Shown here one piece after another: positions 22,893 to 34,541 of a stretch of 64,000 bases of DNA; the first letter of the stretch is position 1, and each line of letters opens with the position of its first letter. The stretch lies in assembly GCA_016800925.1 (NCBI GenBank), contig JABCPU010000167.1:62001-126000 (forward strand), given 5' to 3'. The notes under the pieces were generated by a model that saw nothing but the letters and a program-made list of their open reading frames with translations, had not been told where the DNA came from and did not search any database. A program made the translations under genes and the position numbers. The stretch is from Suillus spraguei (Eukaryota; Basidiomycota; Agaricomycetes; Boletales; Suillaceae).

Positions 22893-25050
22893 GTCCTCAC
22901 CATTAACAGAACCTACTAATCACAATATACGAAACGAACTGTTAAACAAGCCCAGCAATAGTAGCAGGCGGGTAAATAGCGGGGCCGAACAGGCTGCAAC
23001 AAGTATATCATGACATCGTGTTCGTGCAAGAAGCATACTTCTCGCTCTTCCTCAGGCTTATTGGTTCCTTCTCTTCATGGTGGCTACTCTACCCTGCTCC
23101 GACAATCGGAACATAATGACCCACGGAGAGATTTATTACTGCCGACACCGAAAATGACATTTAGAAGAGATTAGAAGACAAAAATCAAGAGGACGCCGGA
23201 TATTCGCAGCGAGCCAGCGGACACTGCCGATGCGTCCATCAAAGCCAGTGTCAATTTCAAAACGGTGGTTATGGGCCCTCATATTCTCCAACCTTAATAT
23301 TCTCATTACGACTCGGAAGCCGTGACAGCGGATCATTAGGTCTGGACTCTAGTGTATTGTCACAACTCGTGGGGTTAATGTGTATGTACTATAATCCCGT
23401 GTTGCAAATGTGTTGACTGACATGCGAGTATTAGTGCAGTGACGGTTGAAAGTTCCAAGATCTACCGGTGAGCTTTACGTTGAATATCTCAGTTTTTTTT
23501 ATTCCGTGGACAATAATACAAATTTTTTCAGCTTGCATTCAGCTACGAACATCTCCAACATCTTCTTCAAAATCTTCCTTCAAATTCGCTAATTGACGGT
23601 AGAACTTACGAAAAATTTCACAGACGCGTTGCACAAAATATGTACCTGAGGTGAAGTTAGGCAGCTGTTCTAGCCGGACGTGTTAAGTGGACGAGTCCAT
23701 AGATGCAGCGAAGCCCGACGACTTGGTGATAGAGAAGGCAGACTCCGGCGTTGACCCCAACGACTTCGTTATACCTCTGTGATATCCTAAGTGACACCCC
23801 GATTACTACATCCAGCACCAAGCCTCTTACGGCGAGCCAAACACCAGAGTCTGCGAGTCCTAGCTGCTCACAATTACCGGCGAGGACAAATGGGACCGGT
23901 GACGGCCGGTTGGTTTCGTAATCAACCTGTAAGACTCAAATTGTGTTAAGTTACTAATGCAGCCGAGGAAGAACAGGCGGGTGCACTATCATCTGTTTCG
24001 TTCTCACGAGGCATGGTGTCAGCGTTGTTGTGCTATACCTGTCCTTCTTGCCACACGGTCACCGTGACTGCAGCGCTAAGGATCTAAGCAAAACTACCGA
24101 AACCTCATGTGCGAGAATCAGCACAAAATTACGATACCTCCATCCAACCAGTGTCGCTAGAAAGTCTACGAGATATAGTCTCATTCTCTATGATCATCTA
24201 CGGAAATATTATGTTCGCGGCTCATCAGTTTTACGTCGATACGGCAGGGGCCGATTCTTACTGGGGACGAATTCTCACAAAGTCCTCAGGTTCAAACTAC
24301 ATTGCCTGTGGGACAAACGTGATAAATTGAGTATCACCCTCAACGTCGCACTCAATCAATCAAGCCTGGAACAATCCTGATTAGTAGTATTCTACGCCAG
24401 CCCTCGGTGCTCCTCGGTGCAGTCAACCGTCTTGGCGTGTAGCGCTGACCTCACCACCATAGCCATTACTCTGTCAGAAATAACTCCAGGCAGACCATCA
24501 TATTGTCTGTTTCTGTTGGTCCGCCATGTGGTGAATATTCATGATCATTGATTACGCTCTGCCACAGTTATTGCTGTTGGTCAGCAATACTCGCTGCGCC
24601 AGTTTTGCCACCCTAATACCGGTAAATTCGGAAGATTTTGTGCAAAACTAAGCGCATTCAGCGACAGGGTAGCTTTTGACGAGGGTCGACTCGAACAATC
24701 TGCAACAGATCTGTACCCAGGAACTACAGGCCAGCACCATATGGTCACTGATTTTGCTGTTACCATCATTCGCAGCCTTGTTCGCTCGACCCTGTTTTAC
24801 CTTGCAATTCACTAATTTGGCCCCTGAGCTTCGCTTGCTTAGATCCACTCACAACTTCTACTTGTCTTCTGACAGGACGCAGCGTAAGAATTGCGACCTG
24901 ATGATGATCCGGCTCTCGCACCTCTACTTCTAGCGGAAATCCTCATACGTTGAGAGAACATAGGCTTCACAAAATGAAAGCTATAAAAGATTCTGTCAGT
25001 AGAGACGATGACCCCCATAATCACCCTCTCAAGTCCATCATTTAGAAGAT
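22893..25050. other. No supported gene
   Basis: Short frames only. The stretch 24030-24380 is open in two frames at once but shows no family motif. Likely intergenic DNA with eroded coding remnants. Confidence 0.45.
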
Positions 25051-27271
25051 ATGTCCGACATAGAAGTCTTCTCTGCTCCGTTATCCGCAGGTAAGCCTGC
25101 CTCTTAAAATCAGACCTGTTTACTTATTGTTGGATATCAGAGGCCATCTCCTCCGTGTGGCTTTCTGCATTGATTTGTGACCTATCCAGTCCCAGTTTTA
25201 CTCTCAAGCGTTCGTTTACAAACGATAGCTACTGGCGGGATCTCTTAGCATTCACTCCCGATTTTCGCACCTTGCACACACTTCCAAAAATTCAGCAATT
25301 TTTCTCAGTTCCCGTTGCTGTTGCGCGGCCAAGTCAGTTCCGACTCTTGCCATGCGTGCGTCATCGGCGTATCAATCCTACAAAAACGTTTATCCAGGGA
25401 ATTGTTCAATTCCATACAGTCATAGCGCAGTGCACGGGAGTCTTCACTCTGACTCAAAGCGAGGACTCCTCATGGAAGGCTTGGTCCTTTGTGACCAAGA
25501 TGGATCAGTTGTGCGGCGTGGTCGATCGTTTTCGTGTACATACGCCTCTCTGTCGTCCCGCTGAGTGGAATACTATAATGGAGTACACAGCGGTCGTCGT
25601 GGGTGCAGGTCAGTGCGGCCTATCCGTGGCTGCCCGTTTAGAGAATCTCGGCATCTCTACACTTGTGTTGGAGAGATCTGCCGCAATTGGCAATAATTGG
25701 CGTTCTCGATACGAATCACTGGAGACAAATACTCCCAGGGCGTACAGTACGTGCAGCCGAGGAACTGCCAATCTTATATTATGCTAATGTGCCACCAGAT
25801 CATCTTCCCTTCGTCACATTCCCAGAGGGATGCGGAAAATATATCCCCTGTAAAGACGTTGCTGACTATCTTGAAAATTACCAGAAGACTCTTGGTCTTC
25901 ATGTGTTGACTTCGGCATGCATTTCTGCTGCTTCGTATGATTCTTTGTCAAGTACCTGGACATTATCTATATCCCTTTCAGGGCAAGTTTCTATTGCTGT
26001 GACAGCCCGGCACCTGATTGGCGCAACAGGCATTGGTACCATGGGAGGTGCACTCCCGTTTACGCCTTCGATTCCAGGAAAAGTACGCAAGCACGATTTG
26101 ATTCTCTGTCGATGCTAACTCTCTCCATGCAGAACTCCTTTTTTGGTTCTATGATACATTCAAGCGAATACAGATCCTCTTCCTGCGTCGGCGCGCGGAA
26201 AGTCGTCGTCGTCGGCGCAGGATGCTCTGCGCACGATATTGCCCAGGATATGGCGAATCATGGGTCTCAAACTGTGCTTGTTCAGCGTTCCCCGACCGCC
26301 GTTGTGAGTCGCCAGACGATCGACCGTCTGCTTACTGGTAATATCAGTGCACTTGCCGTGGAGATCTCCATTGATTTGACTCATAGGATATGTCGGGCAG
26401 AATGTCCCTCCGACAGAGATTGCCGACTGCTTCTATACTGCTCTTCCCTTGTCAACTCTCCGAAATTCTAAGTACGACACCATGGAGATACATGCCCATG
26501 TCGACCAGTTCGTTGGCAAGATTCGAAAATAATGTCTTCGTCTGACCTTTTCCTTTAGGGATCTCAGGGAAAACTTGGCCCGGCGTGGTTATCTCCTTCC
26601 CGACCCTGAGGACAACTTCTTGCACCGTCTCTCTGTTCGACGAGGTGAGTTTATTTATTATGTATGATTCTTTCTTCCTCACTGACATTCCAGGTGGCTT
26701 TTACATTGACCGGGGTTGTGCAAAGCTCATCACATCTGGCAAGGTATCATTACTTTCACTGAATTTCCCCACGCATGCTACTTACTAGCAACCAGATCAC
26801 TGTCAAGTCCGGGCGTGAGATTTCCCACTTCTTCCCCTCTGGGTTGGTGTTCGATGATGGTTCGCAAGTGATGGCCGACCTTGTTATCTTCGCAACTGGG
26901 TATATCTTTCAAATATCTATCCGTCTGACCGCGCACTTCTAACGCGTCATTTATAGGTACTCGAAAACTACGATCAAACAAGTCGCCGAGAACCTTTTTG
27001 GGCCCCAGGTTGCAGATGCCGTCCATGACCTTGGAGGATGGGACAGTGATTGTGAGCTTGCAGGTGTTTGGAGGCCGACTGGACGTTAGTATTCTGTTGA
27101 CGTGATTACGCAATTCGGTGATGCTAATGTTCTGCTCTAGACGATGGACTTTGGTTTGCAGAGGGTGATCTCTTTGCAGCACGATTCTACTCCCGATTCC
27201 TTGCGTTACAGATAATGGCGAGGGAGATAGGATTGCTAAGTCCAGACCAGAAAACTTACATCGCATGCTGA
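25051..27271 (+). CDS. Flavin-containing monooxygenase with NTF2-like N-terminus
   Basis: ATG 25051, first intron 25091-25140. Residues ~1-160 resemble an NTF2-like domain (SYWRDLLAFTPDFRTLH, SWKAWSFVTKMDQL). Then follow the FAD Rossmann motif VVVGAGQCGLSVAARL, PPDHLPFVTFP, GATGIGTMGG, and the NADPH motif VVVGAGCSAHDIAQDM. Further on are LLTGYVGQNVPPTEIADC (after removing a 50 nt intron), GGFYIDRGC, ADLVIFATGYS and the end SPDQKTYIAC at 27269-27271. Two joins do not work in frame: near 25741-25765 (after LETNTPR) and near 26510-26565 (after HVDQFVGK). They may be sequence errors or real lesions. This family oxidises small N- or S-containing or ketone substrates with NADPH and O2. Convergent with the F-box gene. 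Confidence 0.78.
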
Positions 27272-27581
27272 TTTCTGCGATCAGCTTCTCAGTTACCCTA
27301 GATATCATGTCCTTAGATCCTGCCGATGACCTTAGACTGTCAATAACATTATTTATGTGCTTTCAAAGAAACTCAAGGTCATACGCAGAACAACCAACCA
27401 TACCGTGGAAAGTACTTTCAACTACCAACGTGTTCTTTCTTTGTGTTACCTGATCAAACACAGGCTCAGGGACGCCTATACTACAATCACGAAGGGTCGA
27501 CGATCGACATCTCGATGACTTCGAGTTGATCCAGTCTTAGATCCCCGGGCTGAGCGAAATCAGTATCAACACAGCGAACTT

Positions 27582-29295
27582 CTATGAGGCACATACGTCG
27601 TCATCCGGCGGATCCATCATCTTGGCTAAATAAATTCGGTCCCTATCGATCCACATCCCGATCAACTCAATAGCATCGAAGACTCTGTCGGACACAACCT
27701 CGACATAAGGCAGAGACGTTATCAACGTCTTTCCTGGCTCATGAATTTTTGCTGCAGACGGCTCTCTCACCACTCGTCCTAGACCCTGCCGGCGCTCAAC
27801 ACCCAACGGACTGAAGTCCATCATATGTAACTTGTACCGGGACCTGGTGCCTGCAGGGAAGGCATGTAAAACTCGATTGCCGCTGACGCAAACTTTCCAC
27901 GAGTCCGGAAACACGCGCGTATTTGTAGGGCCCCAATTTTGCCATGGTATTGTCATTGCCTTTTCACCAACGGGTTCAGAGTTGAGATTGAAGAAAACCC
28001 TGGTGGAAATGACAAAGACGAGGCATGGACGCAACGTGATATAGCATAACAGTCGATGTTCAGGGTCCGAGGTCCACATCGTTTGCTGGGCTTGCATCTG
28101 TATTTGTGAGCCGTGCGTAATACCATGGACGGGTAGGAGGCACCGCGTGTTCGCCACTGGAAAAGGTAACAAGTAGCATGCCAGCAATTGCGGTTTCGGG
28201 ACATATCGTCGATTGAATAGAGCTTCAAATCATCGCTGGCCATCAACAACCTATCGTTTCCGACAAAGCAAAAATCGATTGACTCTTGGAAATGTGACAT
28301 TGTGTCGCTGAGCTTGCTCTACGTAAATCATGTTAACTTTCAAGTTCAAGTCTTTCGACTAGTATATCTGACAATGCCAGCTCACATTGGATGTTGTCGA
28401 GTGTTGCCAGTCCCAAAGTTGCAACCACCAGATGACCCGAGATGTAGTACTGACCGGATCATCGAACACCGGAGAACACTGGAGAGCGAGATGCCTCCCC
28501 AAAACCTTGAGCTTCAGAACCTCCGTTATCGTAAACCAGTCATGTCTCTCCTGTGCGGTGAGCACCGACAGAACCAGCGTCTGTCCAGCAGCTTGAGGGT
28601 GGATATCATCTCCATCCAGTGTTCTAAGGTCAACGTAGAATCTCCCCTCCTGGAGCATATTACTATGAACAGCATACGCGATAGCGATCAGGTTTTGTAC
28701 TGGATCCATATATACATCGACAATGTATGCATCGGGGACTGGAAACAGCGATCCCGGAGACCAATGCCGCTCAATTGTTCGCTGTAAGGGCTTTGGCAAT
28801 ATTGGAATGATCTTGGCAGAGTTTCTCGAGTCTTCAGTTTCGTGATATCGTGACCACAAACAGAGATGTCCATCAGCAAGGGACATCTCCACCTCATAAA
28901 CTCGTTCTTGCATAGAAAATGAAAGGTGAGCGTGGAGATTAAACTGGAACCATGCGTGGGCTTTGTCCCTCAGGAGTTGTAGACGCTGAGAAACAGAAGT
29001 GTTATTGCCGGGATACGCGACTGGAACTGGAAGTAGTCGTTGGCCACCGAGTTCTACAATGTACTGAAGCTCGGAGGATGATACGTATGTCTGGCGAAGG
29101 GCCTTGCATACCTGCCAGCGAGAAATTTAGATTAATCTAGGGGGTTCAACATCGCAGGCTTACAGATGTACAACGAAGAATATCTTGCCAAGGAAGGAAG
29201 CTTAAAATGTAGGAGCGAAGTTCTTCAACAAGAGCCAGGAACTCTACTTTGGGCCTCATGTCTTCCCTAGTAACTTGGTCCATCGGGTCATTCAT
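27582..29295 (-). CDS. F-box domain protein (basidiomycete expanded family)
   Basis: ATG at 29295-29293. An F-box-like helix region (LVEELRSYILSFLPWQDILRCTS) is followed by an intron (donor GTAAGC, acceptor GGCAG) and VCKALRQTYVSS. The long C-terminal part has the repeated strands typical of Agaricomycete F-box proteins (YIVDVYMDPVQNLIAIAY, FYVDLRTLDGDDIHPQA). A second intron joins HSTTSN to SKLSDTMSHF. One frame change occurs at ~28199-28201; making the run CCC into CCCC (minus strand) gives MSPKPQLLACYLLPF and restores the frame to the stop at 27582. Likely a substrate adaptor of an SCF ubiquitin ligase. Partners unknown. Confidence 0.62.
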
Positions 29296-29754
29296 GTCAT
29301 GAGGCAACTGATAACAGGCGAGCAGCGTCTAAAAGGACATCGCTCCCAGTCTATTATCCTAAACAGGATGATACTTAATGCGATACTCCGGTAGCAGACT
29401 CTGCTCTACTAGATCTATGATTTCCCACCCTGACCTGGTGGTAAGGCTAACTTGACATTTGATTTCAGATGGCGATCCCATGATTCTACTCTCGGTTCTT
29501 ACGGTACGTTGCAGATGATGGCTTGGGAGATGTGATTTGTCACTTGGTCCAAATCAAAGTACGTAATACATAGGACGCGGCCCGAATGCAAGCTATACAG
29601 GTGGTTCATTCGAGAACAGATACGGGACTGTGGTGTACTACTTACCAGTACATCATGACTACAAAATAGTGCTCCGACTCGACGAAGTTCCGTCGCTCCA
29701 AACGACTTGTTGATGAGCGCCTGAAATGGTTTCCCTCGAAGTTTCAGGTCCGTA
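29296..29754. other. Intergenic, with a stray copy of a duplication end
   Basis: No gene. Positions ~29595-29690 (CAGGTGGTTCATTCGAGAACA through CTTACCAGTACAT) match 31404-31460, the sequence just downstream of the first 6PGDH-like copy. This suggests that a third, now lost, duplication unit once lay here. Confidence 0.55.
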
Positions 29755-31490
29755 GCTTGGGGTGGCTTGCGAATACAAAAGGTGTTATGCGGATTAAATC
29801 CAACAAGATTCTACATGAACAAGACCGAATGGATGTCATTGACGGGAGGCCGTTCCCGTTTATCGTCTGAAGGAAACTATCTAATTTAAACTTTAAAGGG
29901 TGGTGGAACATGTGCGTGACTCCGGAAAACGCCGGCCGAGCACTTATAGTGCAACTAATAAATTCCCTAGTTCAAGTGAAGCTTCTGCCAATTGCTTACG
30001 ACAGACGAAGACATGGAGGGCTATCGCTATCTCCACCACTATACTGCCAAAGCGACACAAGAACAGGGAAATGCGTTCCTGATAACGATCAGGCGAGTTT
30101 AAGAATCCTTTCTCACTCTTGCGTCAGTAGCCATGCACGCAAGGTACTTGTAGAGCCAAGGTTTGGAGTGGCAGCGTGATGGCAGCAACCTGTAATCTTA
30201 CACGCATGTCAAAGACTGAATCGACGTCATTAGAAACGTGTGATATAGTTCATACGCATGAACTATTGTTCAGATATTCATCGAGGTGAGCTGCTTACAT
30301 GGATTGCAGAGTAACGGATCTGTTCCAGAAATAACAGTTTGACGACTTTAAATAGAGCCAGCTGTTATCGGTGCCCTGACGAGATATGAAACTGCATTGA
30401 ACCGTCATGTTGTCCACAGCACCACGTCTGGCAGTAATCTCCGCTGGGGTCATGGGCGCTGCCGTGGCGAAACGCCTAACCAGCTTCGGCTGTACAGTCT
30501 ATACTAACCTTGAAGGGCGCTCTGAAGCCACGCGAAAGCGAGCACAAGATGCAGGGATGATTGAGCTTTCTGTCAACGAGCTCGTACTCAAGTCGGACTG
30601 GATTCTGAGCATCTTACCGCCAAGGGATGCTTTGTCGTTTGCCGAAAAGATACAGGAAGTTGCTGCCAGGAGCGCATTGCCCTCCCCACGGACGTTTGTT
30701 GACTGCAATGCGGTCAGTCCGAAAACGGTCAAACATATCGCGGCGCTTTTTGCAGGGACGAATGTTGGCTTTGTTGATGCTAGCATTATTGGGTGGCCCC
30801 CGAAAGACGACTACAATCCCACATTCTACGCGTCAGCGGAAGACGTGAAAATTTGGATGAATTCACTGCGTTATCAAAATACGGTTTGAAAGTATTCCTC
30901 TGAAAGGAGAATGTGTAGGGGTTGGTGATGCTAGCGCACTGAAGATGTCACATGCTGTAAGTGGAAGAGGCGGACGTACAAGTCGCACGTTACCAAAACA
31001 TCTTTGACAGGGAATATCGAAGGGAACCGCAGGATTGTACACCACGATGGTGCTAGGTGATTGATATCGTCTTCTGAAGAAAACGGGTGATTGACGCAAG
31101 GCAGCGGCTCATGCATCCTCACCTGCGACCGCAGATGCTCTCATGAGAGAGCTACAGATCTCGCAGCCAATTTTGTTGGATCGTCTAGTGAATGATGTAC
31201 CGCCAATGATACCCAAAGCGTACAGATGGATTAGAGAGATGGAAGAAATTGCTGACTTTGTCGGTGGGAGTGAGGGGGATGTCTACCGGGGTATAGCGAA
31301 GGTATATGAGCGAGTTGAAAAGTCGATAGCAGGTGACCAGGAGGACATAGAGACGTTGATGAATTTTGTGGAGAAAGCAAAGAAATAGCTAGGATAGACT
31401 ATGCAGGTGGTTCACTCGAGAACAAATACAGGACCGTGGTGAGTACTTACCAGTACATGGTACATAGCATCCCGACTCAAGTGGGGTTCT
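29755..31490. repeat. Segmental duplication, copy 1
   Basis: Aligns with 32795-34180 through the 5' flank (GAGGCCGTTCCC, TTTGGAGT(G/A)GCAGCGTGATGG, CATGCATGTCAAAGAC-like blocks) and the whole 6PGDH-like gene. Divergence is mostly substitutions and small indels, greater in the flank than in the exons. Confidence 0.85.
30407..31388 (+). CDS. 6-phosphogluconate dehydrogenase-like oxidoreductase, copy 1 (frame breaks)
   Basis: Paralogue of the gene at 33192-34177 with the same three-exon layout. The NAD(P)-binding start is MLSTAPRLAVISAGVMGAAVA, then LKSDWILSILPPRDA, and the C-terminal domain has RLVNDVPPMIPKAYRWI and GDVYRGIAKVYERV. Two single-base losses relative to copy 2 break the frame at ~30850 (TTT against TTTT) and ~30891 (TT where TTT would give KVFPLKGE). 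The Gly of IIGGPP is Trp here. Either a young pseudogene or an intact gene with homopolymer errors. Splice sites are conserved. Confidence 0.7.
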
Positions 31491-32794
31491 GTCTTTCCTT
31501 TTCTGATCATAAGGTTTCAGACCTTCTCTCGTTGCATTTAAACCATCATTTATACTGTCTTATCGTTTGTCCCTCCCGTCCTCTTTACTATTTCTGTCCC
31601 TCCTTGTTGTAAGTCGTCTCTTGTAGTTGTCTGTTTTATTTTTGTGGCTCATTGTTTCCTCAGATCTCTCACAATCATGTCACCGTTTTTGTCACGGACA
31701 TTACTTTCTGTGCGTGGTTATAATTACAGCGGACCCTTGCAACTCACGCCTCGAGCTGCCAAATATGCCATCCTGCCGCCAATGCTGTCCCTGTCGAGAG
31801 TACCGCATCCAATGTTCTAGTTCCCCTGTGACAGGATAACATCTGATTTTCACGCTGGTGTCATACATGCGCTGTGGGGTGTCCTAGTGCCTTGCCCATA
31901 ATCCTAACGCGGTTCTTTCGGACATGCTTGTGGCTACATGCTGACCCTGTCTGGTTTGTTCATATAACATTGTGCCACACGCATATCGCAAGTGCACTGT
32001 TGGCTCTCACTCTCCACACTGCTGCCCAGCACTTTGGTTACCACTAACGGCGATCAGCGGTGACTCCTTTGTGACGATCTCAATCTACGTTGGATACAAC
32101 AGACAGAGCTTTTGAGCGCTCAAAGCCTTCACCCAGCATTCACGAACTAGACGACATGCCTAGATCTGTTCGTTCACCTACGGATGGTTAGGACAGCATT
32201 AGATACGAAAGCCTTCGCCGCAAAACTAGCATTTCTATAAGACAACTCCCAGGATTCTAGCACCCTTCTATCACGCCAGAAAAAGACGTTCAGATGTCTC
32301 ATACTTCCATCATGGCCATCGTGGGGGCACAGAGAACCACCTCTTCCTATCGGGCACCATCAGTGCTCAATCCTGGTTTCTTCTGAACCGTGTGATACGA
32401 CGTTGGAGAGAGAGAGAACGTATATCGGCTATAGAACAGGAATGGATCCCTATGGATAGAGCGAGAGATACGTCGTACACTCATGCTCAAGCTCAAGCTG
32501 GCGTAACGACCGTTACCCAGCGTCCTTATCCTTAGTCGCTCCCATCACAAGCTAGAGAGATATGGCAACCTGTTCATCAAGTGTTATATATTTTGAATCA
32601 TGTAATCCACACGCCCGAAGTTCTTGTCCTTATGCATGACTAGACCCTAACTAAACCCTATGTCACTATTGTCTGTACATGTCGTTACGAACGAAACAAA
32701 CTGCGAAACAAACAGATAAACCTAGCTGTCCAGGCCCTAAATAATGTGGAATGGGCCGGTCAAATGTAAGAACTTCTAAGATACTACTTGTAAC
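31491..32794. other. No supported gene between the duplicates
   Basis: About 1.3 kb with no counterpart upstream of copy 1 and no coding signal. Probably an insertion that separated two tandem units, but no terminal repeats were found. Confidence 0.4.
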
Positions 32795-34180
32795 TTAGGG
32801 TGACCTCAATGGCTTATGAATACAAAGGCGGACTAAAGCCAACAAGACTGAATGGATGGAGGCCGTTCCCATGTATTGCTGAAGGAAGCTGTTCCTGGCA
32901 CTACTATAAAAACAATACGTACTGCAACTAATAAATCGAAGTTCCCTGTAGTTTACATAAACGGTTCTTCAACTAAGGTTTGGAGTAGCAGCGTGATGGT
33001 AGCAACCATACAATCTTACATGCATGTCAAAGACTTTATCGACATCATTAAAAACGCGCCATACAATACGCATGAACTGCAGAGTAACGGACCTTCTTCG
33101 ACCATTTCCAGAAATAACGGTTTGATGACTTTATAAATAGAGCCGGCTGTTATCGGTATCTTCATGAGATATGAAACTACATTGAACTATCATGTTGTCC
33201 GCAGCACCGCGTCTGGCAGTAGTCTCCGCTGGGGCCATGGGCGCTGCTGTGGCGAAACGCCTAACCAGCTTTGGCTGTACAGTCTATACTAACCTTGAAG
33301 GGCGCTCTGAAGCCACACGAAAGCGAGCACAAGATGCAGGGATGATTGACCTATCAGTCAACGAGCTCGTGCTCAAGTCGGACTGGATTCTGAGCATTTT
33401 ACCGCCAAGAGATGCTGTATCGTTTGCCAAAAAGATACAGGAAGCTGCTGGGAACGCATTGCCATCCCCGCGGACGTTTGTTGACTGCAATGCTGTCAAC
33501 CCAGAAACGGTAAAACGCATTGCGGCACTTTTTGCAGGGACGAGCATCAGGTTTGTTGATGCTGGCATTATTGGAGGCCCCCCGAAAGGCGACTACAATC
33601 CTACATTCTATGCGTCAGCGGAAGACGTGAAACTTTTGGATGAATTCACTGCGTTATCGAAGTATGGTCTGAAAGTATCTCCTCTGAAGGGAGAAGGTGT
33701 GGGGGTTGGAGATGCTAGCGCGCTCAAGATGTCGTATGCTGTGAGTGGAAGAGGCAGACGAAGAAGTTGTACGTTACTAAAACATCTTTGACAGGGAATC
33801 ACAAAGGGAACCACGGGCTTGTATACCACAATGGTGCTAGGTGATTGTTATCTTCTGTTCTTGTGAAGGAAACGAGTGATTGACATAAGCCAGCGGCTCG
33901 TGAATCCTCGCCTGCGACTGCAGATGCTCTCATGAGAGAGCTACAGATCTCGCAGCCAATTTTGTTGGACCGTCTGGTGAAGACTGTACCGCCCATGGTA
34001 CCCAAGGCGTATAGATGGATTGGAGAGATGGAAGAAATTGCTGACTTTGTTGGTGGGAGCGAGGGGGACGTGTACCGGGGTATAGCAAAGGTATATGAGC
34101 GGGTTGAAAAGTCGATAGCAGGTGACCAGGAAGACATAGCGACGTTGATGAATTTTGTGGAGAAAGCAAAGAAATAGCAA
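32795..34180. repeat. Segmental duplication, copy 2
   Basis: Counterpart of 29755-31400. Starts near GGCTTATGAATACAAAGGCGG (compare GGCTTGCGAATACAAAAGG at 29764) and ends at the gene's stop codon. Confidence 0.85.
33192..34177 (+). CDS. 6-phosphogluconate dehydrogenase-like oxidoreductase, copy 2 (intact)
   Basis: Exons 33192-33740, 33795-33840 and 33894-34177 give 292 residues plus stop with all phases matching. The N-terminal Rossmann fold has VVSAGAMGAAVAKRL, in which the first Gly of the usual GxGxMG is Ser. Then come LKSDWILSILPPRDAV, FVDCNAVNPETV and GIIGGPPKGDYNPTFYAS. The C-terminal all-helical domain (QPILLDRLVKTVPPMVPKAYRWI) matches the DUF1932-type partner of 6PGDH-like/3-hydroxyacid dehydrogenases. 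It probably reduces or oxidises a 3-hydroxy-acid-like substrate; the specific substrate is unknown. Confidence 0.8.
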
Positions 34181-34541
34181 CTCACATCAATGAAAATTGA
34201 TGGAATGAAGTAGTTGATAACGTTGGTTACAGCAACGTAAATGAACTGCCTGCTGTAACTTACATATTGACCTTATAGACTTTTCCGAATTCGGGAGGAT
34301 CGATTACGGCCTTGCAAGGGGTTACGCATCTTTAAGCGATACCTTCAATTTTTTCTCTTCTGGTTTTCCTAGTTTTTTTCCTCGTAGCTTTTCTGATTTG
34401 ATAGATCATCCAGTTTTCGTCGTCGTTCTCCTCGGGACTAGGACCTTAATTACGTCCATCGGGATTATTGTCACCTTGGCGCCTGGGAAATCTCCAGCTC
34501 ATTCACTTTCTTGAATCATCAAGAGGCGCCGTTTCTCCAGC

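Noticed and set aside
24030..24380. Possible lipase-like gene
   Set aside because: Only a vague resemblance in one frame, no GxSxG motif, no joinable exons.
28302..28787. 161-codon plus-strand ORF
   Set aside because: It is antisense to the F-box gene exon, which has family-like strands and working splice sites.
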